DNA of 64,000 nucleotides from Lingula anatina. Its lineage: Eukaryota > Brachiopoda > Lingulata > Lingulida > Lingulidae. The translations under genes and the position numbers were made by a program. Below are positions 11,924-23,300 of this stretch, in pieces; positions within the stretch are counted from its first letter, which is position 1; each line of letters opens with the position of its first letter. Location of the stretch: contig NW_019775861.1 in the NCBI RefSeq assembly GCF_001039355.2, forward strand, positions 1-64,000, given 5' to 3'. The notes under the pieces were generated by a model. The model saw only the letters and a program-made list of their open reading frames with translations, was not told where the DNA came from and made no database searches.

Positions 11924-12007
11924 GAGTCAAGGAGAATTCTGTGAATACCATGTGCAAAATGGCTACAAAAAAAAACCCTGCTCACAAAGAGTTGAACTCC
12001 AGGCAAG
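11924..12007 (+). pseudogene. orphan copy of the MCM10 zinc-finger exon with intact frame (copy E'')
   Basis: An 84-base piece with acceptor (ggtttcag) and donor (gtgagg) reads SQGEFCEYHVQNGYKKKPCS then QRVELQA. It is in the phase needed to splice into an exon like the one at 4565 (AG + T). CEYH contains the expected last zinc ligands of the MCM10 internal finger. Its natural downstream partners in this block (17761, 19267) are degraded, so it is most likely non-functional. Confidence 0.75.
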
Positions 12008-12560
12008 GTGAGGAGAGAGATGTTTCATAACTTCATTGAAGATCTTTAGCCCTTTTCACAGCATGCGGTATACATATCTGCACACCAACAATTTCAGATG
12101 TTAACAATGTAATAGACTGACTTTTACATATGAAAGTCATTTAAATAGAACCCACACATGTAACATGCCCCCCTCCCCCAAGTAGTATAATTATATGTTC
12201 GGACCAGTCAAAACATCGTGATACAGATAAGTGTACATCATAATGTGAAAAGGGACTTAACCTCAAAACATCAGGATATAAATCCTTTATAAGCCCTGAG
12301 CAATTTTCACACAGGTGAATTATTTAAAACATTAGCAAGTTGAACTGTCATTTTTTTTTTTTACATAAAATCACATTTTTTTATGAAATCTGCCTAGGCT
12401 ACCAGTCTTCTTTTAAGTTTAACCAAATAGCAAGTTAAATTTTTTGGATCAGCATGATGGCAGGTAGTGTAACATGAAAAGTTTAGGTGTTTACTAATAG
12501 CTGTTTTATCAAAATTAAATTTGTTCATTAGCAGGTAACAAACAATGTCAATAGAATTCC

Positions 12561-13178
12561 AGTTTTTCTTCACATCAATTTAAGTGAATTATATACAGGG
12601 ATAGAATGTTATAATGTATAATATAGTAATATAATGTTATATGATACATTGTAGTATTGTCTGATATAACTAAGTATGTCTTCAAGATATAAACCACCCA
12701 TATTCTTGCTAAAACACTGGGCTTCCCACCACTTGGGGAACCACCTTTGGTGACCTACTCTAATCTTCAGTCACAGAAAATTGCCTCAGGTTTGAAGGTG
12801 ACGTTCAAGTGTTCTGGATAAACTCTTAATTAAGATCTCTACCTTGGTCTCCAAAGCTGTACATTGGTCACCTGGTTTGCTAGTGCATGCGCAGATTTTA
12901 TAAGTATCGCTGGCCCCACTTCACTATTACTTGATATTGGGTTTGGGGCCAACAAGTTTTGCTTTGACTGTTGATTGTTCATAAACCTCTCAAGGGGCAC
13001 GTACAACAGAAGTAGTTGTCAATTTAAAATAAAATCAGTGTCGTTTTTTCAAATTAATAACCAATCCAGAATAAAACAATTACATAAGAAAAATAAACAT
13101 TTTTATAGCCTTTTTAAGTACAGTTATCTATACTATATGGTCATACATTTAAGTCCCTTTGTGTCATAGCATGTCTGG
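12561..13178. other. 3' flank of kelch gene 2
   Basis: No gene seen; parts align with 1041-2111, supporting the shared origin of the two kelch blocks. Confidence 0.5.
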
Positions 13179-15146
13179 CTAGTAAGTTATCTGCATGCAC
13201 TTTACTGAATTATTCACATCTTCTGATTTATCTGGATCTTCTGAGTCATCAGAATTACCCTCCCACACATCATTCTGATGGTTGTAGAGGTACACTTTGG
13301 TCTCAGAACCAACCACAATATTCCAGATTTTTCCATGAAATGTACAAAGAGCTGAATTTATGTTGGTGGGTGGGTTGAGTTTGATCCACACCCCATCTAG
13401 GGGCTTGAACTGATAGAATACTGGTTTTTCTTCATGATCAGAGCCAGGGTCCGGCTCTTCATCTTCTTCAGAATTAGACAGGGGCTTGATCTCTATCTCC
13501 AAGCCAATGATAAAGATGGACTCTTCCATAACTGTAGCAGTGCACTTGGAAATGGCTGCAGGTATTTCTGGGCCCAGCACACATTCTCCTGTTTGCGAGG
13601 AGTATATCTGAACCTTGTTAGTGGCATCTTTCAGAGAGCCAGATATGTCAGTTGTCCCTCCAAAGGTGTAGACTTTATCTTGAAAAGAGACAGAGGCATG
13701 TTGCCAAACTCCAGTAAGCAGATTACCTGCTGGTCTCCACTTGTTCTGCTGGATGTTGTAGACTTCAATCTTGGAAACTGCAGTAATTTTATGTAGCAGG
13801 TTTGTGACAGGAATGCTAGGAGTAAATGCAGGTGCTGTAGGTTGATCTGGGACAGAGGCACCAAAAATATTTCTTCTTGCAGGTTGATCTGGGACACAAG
13901 TACCAAAGAAAATTCTTCCTGCAGGTTGATTTGAGACAGGACAAGGCTGAAATTGTTTGGCTGGAGTGGCAGGACCAATCTGAACATTTTTGGTTGTAGA
14001 AACAATCTCCAAACCCCCTATAATATGTAAACAGCCACCTATTATTACCATAGTATGGTTTTGCCTTCTAGTCAGCATTGTTGCAAGCTCTCTTTCACAT
14101 TGGAGCCCAAGCTCAGCGTTGTACATGATCAGTTTCTTTGGGTTATCCTTTCCCCCAGACACAAAAACCTCAGAGTTGACAGTGCTGCTGCAAATGGCTG
14201 CACCACCAAATCCCTTAATTTCTCTTTTTTGCAATACCCATTTTGGGCTGATAAAACTCAAGGTCTGTCTAGAGGAAGAGGTGCTATCATTTGTTGTGGT
14301 GAGAAGAAGGACATACTCTCGTCTTTTCAAGGAATACCGTGGTGATGCTTGGGGATATGGTAACTCAAAGTACATGGTAGGGTCTGACTGAAAAAGTTGG
14401 GCTTGATGGATAAGCTTCAGAATGGGTTCATTATTTCTTACGATCTCATGCTGCAAAAATACCATCATATATCTTGAGCTTAACATGGAAAACCGAACAT
14501 GGAAGAGAACTTCAGCAGCATCAGTCTTTCTCTCTGGTTCTGCCTCTATCCATCGAAGAGCAATTTGAGCCGAATGAATGAGCAAACTATCATTTGATAT
14601 GTATTGAATGAAGAAATCTTTTGACAGGGATACCACCAAAGGAGATGGCACTTGCAAAAAATTTTCTAAGGAAAAATGCATGGTTTTCTGGATTAGCTCT
14701 CTGCAATCAATGGCATCTGCAAACTGCCAAAGGGGCAAACAGTTTTGGGGAGTTAGATTTTCTGCTATGTACTTGCCACATATTTTGATCAAAGCAAAAA
14801 TTTGAAGCATGTTTGCAGTATCCATTACAGCTTGTGCATTCTCTGTGGAAATCTTGCACTTTCCAGTATAGGTGAAGTCTAATATTGTTTTAAATACAAG
14901 AGGTTCTATACCTTTCATGGCAATTTCAGCAGATTTTTCCTCTTTCATAGAGCTTGTAAACATCACTTCAAAATAACTTGAAATGGAAGCTAGAACAACT
15001 TTGTGGCATTGGAATTTCTGCCCTGCAACATCTATGGTTATGTCTGATAAAGTGTTGGCTTTCTTCAGCCGATGTATGCCATTTATCATTTGATAGGCAA
15101 AGCTTGGGTCCTGTACCTCTTTTTCCTTAAATTCGTAAGTATCCAT
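13179..15146 (-). CDS. BTB-BACK-kelch protein (KLHL-like), copy 2
   Basis: One uninterrupted 655-residue coding exon, paralogous to the gene at 2112-3914. BTB (around residues 30-127, with CHKVVLASISSYFEVMF), BACK (around 132-232), then kelch blades (VSGGKDN, IIGGCLHIIGG, YTFGGTTD). A likely substrate adaptor for a cullin-3 ubiquitin ligase. The start at 15146 is favoured because a splice acceptor (cttctttgtag) lies nine bases upstream, matching copy 1. The protein is longer than copy 1 chiefly because of a Pro/Gln-rich insert within the kelch region (about residues 385-445) made of imperfect 14-residue repeats around VPDQPA. The C-terminal kelch half is almost identical to copy 1 in DNA, the BTB half is not, which suggests gene conversion. 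It lies antisense between duplicated MCM10 exons E'' (11924) and F'' (17761). Confidence 0.92.
   Translation of the reverse strand: MDTYEFKEKEVQDPSFAYQMINGIHRLKKANTLSDITIDVAGQKFQCHKVVLASISSYFEVMFTSSMKEEKSAEIAMKGIEPLVFKTILDFTYTGKCKISTENAQAVMDTANMLQIFALIKICGKYIAENLTPQNCLPLWQFADAIDCRELIQKTMHFSLENFLQVPSPLVVSLSKDFFIQYISNDSLLIHSAQIALRWIEAEPERKTDAAEVLFHVRFSMLSSRYMMVFLQHEIVRNNEPILKLIHQAQLFQSDPTMYFELPYPQASPRYSLKRREYVLLLTTTNDSTSSSRQTLSFISPKWVLQKREIKGFGGAAICSSTVNSEVFVSGGKDNPKKLIMYNAELGLQCERELATMLTRRQNHTMVIIGGCLHIIGGLEIVSTTKNVQIGPATPAKQFQPCPVSNQPAGRIFFGTCVPDQPARRNIFGASVPDQPTAPAFTPSIPVTNLLHKITAVSKIEVYNIQQNKWRPAGNLLTGVWQHASVSFQDKVYTFGGTTDISGSLKDATNKVQIYSSQTGECVLGPEIPAAISKCTATVMEESIFIIGLEIEIKPLSNSEEDEEPDPGSDHEEKPVFYQFKPLDGVWIKLNPPTNINSALCTFHGKIWNIVVGSETKVYLYNHQNDVWEGNSDDSEDPDKSEDVNNSVKCMQITY
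13845..13945 (-). repeat. 42 bp coding minisatellite in kelch gene 2
   Basis: On the plus strand the word CAGGTTGATCTGGGACA recurs at about 42-base spacing three times, encoding the 14-residue units around VPDQPARRNIFGA. Because the period is a multiple of three the frame is preserved. Kelch copy 1 lacks this insert. Confidence 0.75.
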
Positions 15147-15159
15147 TCTGGAATTCTAC

Positions 15160-17700
15160 AAAGAAGAAATCATGACAAATGAATGTTTGTTAAATATAAA
15201 TTTGATAACAATACATTTTACAAAACAAAGGAGCAAAGCTTATTTGAATAATAGTGGAAAAAATATGCTAAAAATCAAGGCAGCAAAGCTGTCAAATGTA
15301 CAGACAAAAAGCAGAAATTAATAATGTACAAAATATTAGGCCACTATCATTTCTAATGCAATAATACAACGGGTAATGCCAATGTAAGTAAAATTTGTAA
15401 CAAGCATAAGGGTTCAGGACCATAAGAGTTCAAATTCACATTTTGAAAATGTCAGAATGAGAAAAATGAAAATTTCACAAAAAAAATGCATTAATTCAAT
15501 AGAAAATATAATCTAATAGATTTTCTAATTTGAGTTGTATGTTTATCCTAAAAATCATTCTTGCAATTAGTAAAAAGAATAAGTAACAAAGTTCTTTTCA
15601 TAACGTTTGTGCTAGCAGAGCACAAGGTTTTTTAAAATAAAATTTGATGCAATATTACATTATTTTTCATTATCTACTGTAAATTACTTGAACATTTGGA
15701 GAATTTGATAACCATTTGCCTTCATGCCCGTGGGATATAGTCCTATGCTGAAAATGCCAATATGTGAAAAATAAAAATTTCACAAAAATGAATAACTTCC
15801 AGAAAAACTGCTTTCAATTGCTAACTCGGGGTGCATTTTAGCCCTGTTTCTTTCCTTTAAGAAGATTAATTGACATGGTCACTATGAAGGCAGTGCCAAA
15901 AACAGGGTTTTCTTCAATTTTGATGCCATATTACATAATGCTTAACAGCATAATGGCCATCAATTTTTGATTATAAAATAATAATAAAAAATAATAAAAG
16001 TATCATGGATATTCAAAAAATGTGACTAACAAAGGTCCTCAAGCTCATGAAAGTTCAGAGTCACACCTTGAAAATGCCAAATGTAAATTCAAGTGAATGA
16101 TTGAAGCTGGCAAACTTCAATGATATGAGCTTATTTCCATTTTTGACACTTTGTTACACAATACACGATGACAAGTTTACCATCATTTTATATAATCAAC
16201 TAACAATAAAGCAATAAAGAAAATATGACTTTTTTAAAAAATTGCCCAATCATGCTGATTTTTTAACTTGACGAGGTGTATTTTAGTATGAATGATCACT
16301 CCTGTAGGTTGTAATACAACAGGCCTTTCCGTTTTTCTTACAATGTGTTATCAGTGTTTCATATATGTTGACAAAAGTGAAAAAAAATGCTGAACTTTTA
16401 AACAAATGGCCCAATCATGCTGATTTTCAATCCTGACTTGCGTTTGATGAATATTCATCAGTTCTGTAAGTTTCAAGCCAAAAGGTATTTAAAACAGTTT
16501 ACCACTTCTCGTGTTATCGGTGTTTCATAGATGCTAAAAAAAGCGAAAAAAAAGAAAAAAAAACAGCATAACTTAGGATAAAAATTACCTGATCATACTG
16601 ATTTTCAGACTTGACCTGCATATTATAATTCATCAGTTCTGTAAGTTTCAAACCAAAAGTGTGCGGTTAAACATGTTATCGGTGGTGAAAGTGCATGGTG
16701 ATGACAGCGACAAATTACAGACACAGGTGACGGCTACATCTGTGTCTGTACATTTAAATGCATCAAACAATGTATAGCTGAATCATATAGTTTTACTTTT
16801 TTTATTATTTTTGGTGGCCCTCGAGCGTATTGCACTTTAAGACCAAATTGAGCCCACTAGTATCGGTTAACAGCATTAACCAATCAATTTTTCAAAATAA
16901 TACTATTTAAAATGTGATTATTCCCATCAAATGCAATCGGTTTCATGATTTTTCATATTAGTGTGGCCTAAGATTCTACAAAGAATGATTTTCCCTTTGT
17001 TAATATACTTAATGATTTGGGAGTGTGTATTGATCAAACAGTAAGGATCAAAAACAGAGGAAAAACAAGCACAAACTGGCATTTTAATCAATATCAGGCA
17101 ATACAATAAAATATCTAAATAATGGGCACTAAAAATGAACGGCACAAAAAGATGTTACCCACAAATTAATGAGTCTTCCGACATCTATAAGCAATCTGTT
17201 AGTCATTAATAAAATACACATTGTTAGTTTTTTTTTGTGATATTTATGATTTTATTATGTGAGTAAATACACTAGGGTCCATGTAACTTGACAGCATCGT
17301 CTTATCAATTAAGACCCTTATTGTTCAGTTGTAATGTTTTTAGTCACATATAAGGAAATAAGTTGTATATAAGCTGTAGAATCTAAAAATATTTTGCCCT
17401 CGCAATCACTGTAATTGGGGAGGGGGGGGGCAGACTATCAGCAAATATCCGACTTTTTGGATGGTGCTAGAGATTAGAATAGTAATGAGATTTTTCCAAT
17501 TGCTGGTGGATTTTGGACTTTTTGGGAGCCACAGGATTACATCCCTGCAATTACTGTAACTTGCGTACATTTTAGGCATGTAATTGAATTTACTTAAATT
17601 CCAAATGATTTTACAAGTAGGATCATTTCAGTTTTCTCTGAAAAAAATCTGCATAGGTCTTGGGGTCAATGTCAAAAATTCTTTGGGAAGCATAAATTTA
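15160..17700. other. kelch gene 2 upstream region; repeats
   Basis: No coding exon seen. The first 150 bases align with the region upstream of kelch gene 1 (compare 'gcagcaaagctgtcaaatgtacagac' with 4249-4275). From 16240 to 16757 there are three diverged inverted copies of the ~176 bp unit seen at 5549-5820, ending in a TGTACAGACAC-type boundary. The remainder is AT-rich unique sequence. Confidence 0.5.
16240..16757 (-). repeat. three tandem diverged ~180 bp repeat units
   Basis: The words 'ccaatcatgctgatttt' (or 'ctgatcatactgattttcag') plus 'tcagttctgtaagtttcaa' recur about every 180 bases. They are the reverse complement of the units at 5549-5820, and end near 16720-16757 in a palindrome of the TGTACAGACAC type. 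Confidence 0.65.
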
Positions 17701-17791
17701 TATTAATTTTACTTGTAATTTTTTAAAATATATTTTTGAGGCTATTTAAAGCTTTTTATTTCTATGGGGGTCAAACATGTTCCACTGCCAA
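17700..17791 (+). pseudogene. remnant of duplicated MCM10 exon F (copy F'')
   Basis: The 31 bases at 17761-17791 (TCTATGGGGGTCAAACATG and following) match the 3' end of the MCM10 exon at 4565-4660 including its donor region (gtaagt), but the 5' part is unrecognisable. Downstream intron sequence also matches: 'atctgctgtgttgg' near 18112 corresponds to 'atctgctgtattaa' near 4737, and a 'gggactatttt' word follows in both. Confidence 0.7.
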
Positions 17792-18769
17792 GTAAGTTTA
17801 TTGATACGGTATGCTCATTTGATTTTCTTTGTGGTGTATTTAACTCTTAGAATGACAAATATTAATATGTACCACTTTCAAGAAAGCACTTAAAATGTCT
17901 ACTTACTACTTTCTGGTTTCTTTATTTATTACTTTGATGTATGAAAGATGAATATATACAACTTCTTAAAAATGGATTAAAATTTACATTATTTTCTCAT
18001 TTTTTAACCTCTGTGGATGAATAACACTGATTTCAAGTAATATCATTCAAGTGTACTCACGTGATATTCGCTTGGTGATTTTGTAATGGCGTTTTAGGTG
18101 TTCTCTACTTGATCTGCTGTGTTGGCATAATCATATCATTGCTTTTTAAGCAAAATTAGTCCTGTTGCCAAGAACTATGGGACTATTTTATTGGAAAACT
18201 TACACAATGCCAATTGTTAAAAATGATTTTGTATCGACAAAGTTTATTGATCAGTGCTGTTGTAAAAAGGTTTCTGATTATGTACAGTATATTTTATATA
18301 CTGTATTTATAATGAATAAGTTATTGTTATTGAACATGGTTGGAAGTGGCGGAATTAGAGGGGGGTCAAGGGAGTCCTGAATCCCACCTTCAGTTTCTGG
18401 AAAAAAATGCTTCTGTTCCTTTCTAATAAAAGACACAAGACACATGACACAGGTAGTTATGAAAGAGGATTCCCCATCCATTTCTCCCAAACCCTGCCCA
18501 CTCAACACTCATTATCTCTAATTTCCTCGTTTCATGGTCATATTAAAATAAAAAGGGGGTGAATACAGTGTAAGAATTTCTAACAAAATATGCTATAACA
18601 TAATACAATGAACAAATTTGAATTTTTATGTTTGAGGCCTTCAAACCTATTAAGTACATAACTGCCATGGCTGTACAGACTCCATTTTGGCACTTGTTAT
18701 GAACAATATTACACCACTTTAGTTGGGGTCCACCATTTCTACATGCAGTTATATAATTAATTAATTATT

Positions 18770-18800
18770 TATTAATTTATTTATTTATTTATTTATTAGA
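18770..18800. repeat. TTTA microsatellite
   Basis: A short run of TTTA/ATTT tetranucleotides in non-coding sequence. Confidence 0.8.
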
Positions 18801-19266
18801 TAATGTGCCTTCCATGGCCCATTTATTGCAAGGTACACTTGTCGTATGAGTTAGACAACATCTGGATTTCTGGTCCCCATACCTCTTGAAATTAGAATTT
18901 TTATTAGCTGTTTATAGTTCTAATCCATACCAAACCACACCATTTGCCTTTTAAGTACCTTTTAAGGCCCCGAATCCCATGCAAAGTGGGGGGAGGGGTG
19001 GCTTCGCATTGGCTGACCCCCCTTCAAATAATCCTGGATTTGCCCCTGAAACCCTAATAATATTTAAGCCGTCTTGAAATGTAATATTATTTTTTGATTG
19101 AAATAATAGTTCTTAAACTGCTTTTATATTCATTAAATAATATCTGTATTTTATCTTTTTTAAAACTTGATTTACTTATTCATTAAAAGTTTAACTGTTC
19201 TGATTTTTTATTTTTAAGATTTAATATTTATCATCATTTATTTATTTATCTATTTAATATTTTCCA

Positions 19267-19316
19267 TCATGTTCTGATTTCCACACGTTCTGCTGGTGCT
19301 TTTAATAGGGCAAAAG
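19267..19316 (+). pseudogene. remnant of duplicated MCM10 exon G (copy G'')
   Basis: TCATGTTCTGATTTCCACA and the following TCTGCTGGTGCTTT match the MCM10 exon at 6086-6174. The acceptor AG is lost, an internal stretch of about 40 bases is deleted, but the donor region (ggtttgtgc) and the following intron bases are preserved. The upstream intron, with its run of TTTA/ATTT words, also matches. This marks the right end of the duplicated block. Confidence 0.75.
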
Positions 19317-19606
19317 GTTTGTGCTATCATAATTTCTATATTGCATATACTGACCAACTTAGTTCTGAAATCCTCCAAAGTTCCTATTTCTGATATTTGA
19401 TGCATGCATCTGGACTAACTTTACTATATTGAACTTTAAAGGGCAATTCCATAGGATTAAACTACCAAAATGGATTTTCCTGGGGAAATAAGCAATTTCC
19501 TCGCTGTCAAGAATCATTCATTTACCCCTTATTTTTGTTTTCTATAGTCATTATAACCAGCGACCATCTTACTAAGCATCGATTGCATATCAACACTATG
19601 TACGCT

Positions 19607-19610
19607 CAAA

Positions 19611-19666
<56 letters not shown>

Positions 19667-19712
19667 AAATAAATAAATAAATAAATAAAATAAAATAACT
19701 AAATAAATAAAA
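19607..19712. repeat. AAAT tetranucleotide microsatellite
   Basis: About 100 bases of nearly perfect AAAT/TAAA repeats with one shift in register. It creates long artificial open frames (FIYL repeats) on the minus strand. Confidence 0.95.
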
Positions 19713-19719
19713 ATGAAAG

Positions 19720-20300
19720 AAATTAATAATAAAAAAAGGTAAATCATATAAACGGTGTCTGTAAGGTTTAATAAGAGGCTGCGTAGATAGCAAAAATAAG
19801 CATTTGGGGGATTTTCAATGCATGGAGTGTCCTTTTATCTCAAACAAAACATTGTTTTGCTTGTAATGTTGAGTTTTATAGCAGTCTTTTATAAAAAAAA
19901 TACATACAAGAAAAACAAAAGTTATTGCTGCAAGTTTGATGGATGCAAATTTGATGAAGTAATAAACGACTTAAGATAACGTATATTTGTCTTGTTTGCA
20001 CTTGGAGGGAATTCCCTCGCTGAAAACGAGGCAGGGATTCCCTGACCTACATTTGAACTCAACAAACTCAGCATGCAGAAACGTTGTTATCCCTATTTTA
20101 CCATAGGCTCACGGATAAAAATACGTGAGAATGCGGTATATGTTTGATATACGATCAGCATAAGATCGGCGTGGCGGCGTAAACATGGCTAGAAATACGT
20201 GTTTTCTTTAACATGCGGTCAAGGTCAACCAGTCAAATAAGTTCAATTCAAGGACGGCACGTCTTCCTGGCTGGTCGAGTATTCTTAACTTTCAGCACGT
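19720..20300. other. upstream region of FAM185A
   Basis: Less AT-rich, CpG-containing sequence just ahead of the first FAM185A exon, probably its promoter region; no TATA box was identified with confidence. Confidence 0.35.
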
Positions 20301-20358
20301 TTTGCACATACTACAAGTTCAAATCGACTTGTTCGTGGTCCATTCGTCTTTGTTCAGG

Positions 20359-23300
20359 ATGGCGGGTGTAAGCTGCGCCCTTCGAGCTGCGAGCCAACAT
20401 TTATTTAAATATGGAATCAAAGGCGAACTTCAAAAAGTTGTTTCCAGTACGTGGGGTCCAAAACATCTTGGCAAGTGGTTTTCTTTTAACTGCAGCATTA
20501 ATTTTCGTTTTGAACTTTCTGGTTTTGCATTAGTCTTAATTCTGCTTACTCTGCTATTTAGATGTGATTCTATGTTGAGTACATAGTTATTTTTTTATAT
20601 AAATGTCCAGATGATCGTTGCCCATGGCACATACTGTACATACTGGGTATATGTACTGTACTGTACACAGTGTAGCACGTAAATAAGGCACACTGGTACA
20701 TGCATTTACATATACTGGGTTATTTATGATGTGTTTGATATTCACTAGCACGTATAGTGCATATAAAAAACGTAAATAGGAGTGCTAACACATTTATTTC
20801 CATGCTACCAGTACAGTACAGTATATGTGCAGTATACCAGTCAAATTAAGCGGTCTTAACTTCCAATATATTCATTATATATATTTAGCTTTCTTCAAAG
20901 TATATGTTTCTGTACAAGAAAGTCCAGTGTAATTCCAGCACCAGACCTGTAATCGTCTGAACTGTATTTTGGACCCATGTTTCATATCCTAGACTATAAG
21001 AGAAATTAGTAAGATGTTTTGTTGAGGCGGATTATTCAGACTTCTGATTTATGTACTGGTACATGTATTTGCAGCCAGAAATGTTTGGAGTTCTCCCAAA
21101 AAGTGGGGCCTCATTATGTTAAGCTTTGTAGTGGTGGTGGATGTAAAAAGGAAAGGGGGGAGTCAGTACATTTTTATCCATCTTTAGATCTCCCCATAGT
21201 TTTTTTCAAATTTATTTTCATTGCTATTTGTTTGTGTTTATTTATATATTTATTTATTTATTTATTTTCTCTCTTTAGAGTTGTTCACAGGCATTGTCAA
21301 TACATGTACTGTAGACTAAAAGCGCACATGTACTGTATAATGACTGAATGAAATGAATCAGTCTCGATCATGGTGGGAGTAATATATATGTGCTTTTTGA
21401 TTGCTTTAAATGTGTTTTCTGCATTATTTAAGGAGCATGTTGGTACTCCACATTTGTCCCTGAAAAGTTCTACAAGATGCACACCCTGGAATCATGGAGC
21501 CATGATGTGCATCCTTTTGGTAGACTGATCATCAATGTGCCTTTTAATGTAAAGGTATGAACTACAGGGCGCATTGAGCCGATTGATCTCTGTACAGTAC
21601 CAATATAGGTAGATTCTGCTCAGACATGCCCCCAAGCTTTCTGGTCACAGACAAGCACTCAGTGTTTAAATAGAATTCTTGAGAGGAGGGGAAGTTTTTT
21701 TTAAACTTTTTTAGAATTAAATTGTCTTAATTAATTGTTGATGCATTGTATTTATACAAATGGTGTTGATTTTTTTGTCATTTACTTCAGTGGGGGTTGA
21801 GGTGTGATCTGTTTAGAGAAGAGTATTGCTAACAGTGTATAATTTTTTTAATAAATACTAAGCATCACCTAGTTTGGGACATTTATATTTTAAAGTACTG
21901 AAATCTACCAACTTGACCCTGTACATTCATTTGCAAATCCATAAAGTACGTAAAAACATAAATGGATTTATTTGTCTTAGTAAGTTAAGATTATATTTAT
22001 TTACTCTCCTGATGAAGACATTTCTTATTTATCGAAAACAAAGTATTCCATAGAATTTATACAATTTTTTCACTAGGTTGTTCGTGTCAATGCAGAAGAG
22101 TTTCCATTTCAAGACAAGGCATTCCTGGCCCTGTACGCAGACACAGAGAAGGGGCATGCCATGATTGATGTCATCCAATGGAATCAGTTCTTCAAATGTC
22201 ACGTGGAAGTTCGAGATCATGAAAAGGAACTTCTTTTCAATGGCATGATAACGGAGGACGGTCACAAGGCATTTCAACACAAGAATATCCCACTAGAGTG
22301 TCTCATACAGGTTCCTGTAAAATTTGGTTAGTTTAAAAATGTTATTTATTTGTTGTAATTATGAAAATTTTAATTTTAAAAATGTTTTCATTTACCTGCA
22401 CTTATATATACCATCAGGGAGCAGTGTTTGACTGAGTTCCCAACCCTAGATCGATCTTACAGGATCAGTCCATCTCCATGGGGTCCCTCGCTAAATTGCT
22501 TTCAGCTCAAGCGGCTTAGAAGTCTGGGACGTTGTCTAAAGCTGCTAAATGATAGTTAATTACCCCTGTCAGCCTCAGCAGGCGTGACAGACATCCAAGC
22601 CACCCAAGTTAATTGCAATTAAGCTAAAATCCCCTCGGAGATAGTTTGATCAAAAGTTAGTACGATAGGGTCTGGGAATGGTCTCTTTGAGTTACTGGCA
22701 CCACATGTACTCCAAGGCTTCTAAGATAGCCTTCCAGCAATGTTTGAGTGAATATATATGTACCATGTGAGGTAATTGGGGTAATTGTAAACTTTTATGT
22801 ACTCATACATGTGTAACCAGCTAGCATTAATATTGCTGCTGTGCTAGAATAAAACACATGCTTGGTTAACATAAGTCACTGTGAATACTCTTAAACTCCA
22901 GATGCATTTTTATTTGAGATGGTTTTACATAAATCACTGTTTATATATTTCACTAGACTTTGTGGCTATGATTTCGTAGCATAAAAAGCCTACAGATTAT
23001 CCCATGGTTTGCCTCAATGTACCAGTTTAACTTATGTTTATTAAGCACTCAAGCTGATGATGGTAAGAGAATTTTCATTTATAATCAGGCAGTCATACCA
23101 ACTGACTTAAGATGTACTGCTTTCAAATTAGAGTTGAATTATGAAAAGTGCAATAATTTGTTGCCATTTTAGGTGTGAGTCTCCACGTTCAGGAGGAAGG
23201 AAATGCAGATGTAGAAGACATGGAATGTCACCAGGTCCACATAAACACACAGAATGGAGACACCTTACTCAAAAATTTAAAAGTGAGAATAAAGCTGTAT

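Larger units (their letters stand above)
10870..12560. repeat. ~1.2 kb tandem duplication of MCM10 intron sequence
   Basis: Intron sequence following exon copy E' (10791-11110) matches that following exon copy E'' (12008-12500). Examples are the 'cctgagcaattttcagacagg' word at about 10868 and its counterpart at about 12295, and 'atctgccttggtaaccagt' near 10973 with 'atctgcctaggctaccagt' near 12391. A local duplicate within it repeats a 'cattagaatcccatttttt' word at about 11159 and 11243. Confidence 0.7.

Noticed and set aside
19529-19793. Hydrophobic FIYL-repeat proteins on the minus strand
   Set aside because: They are translations of the AAAT microsatellite.
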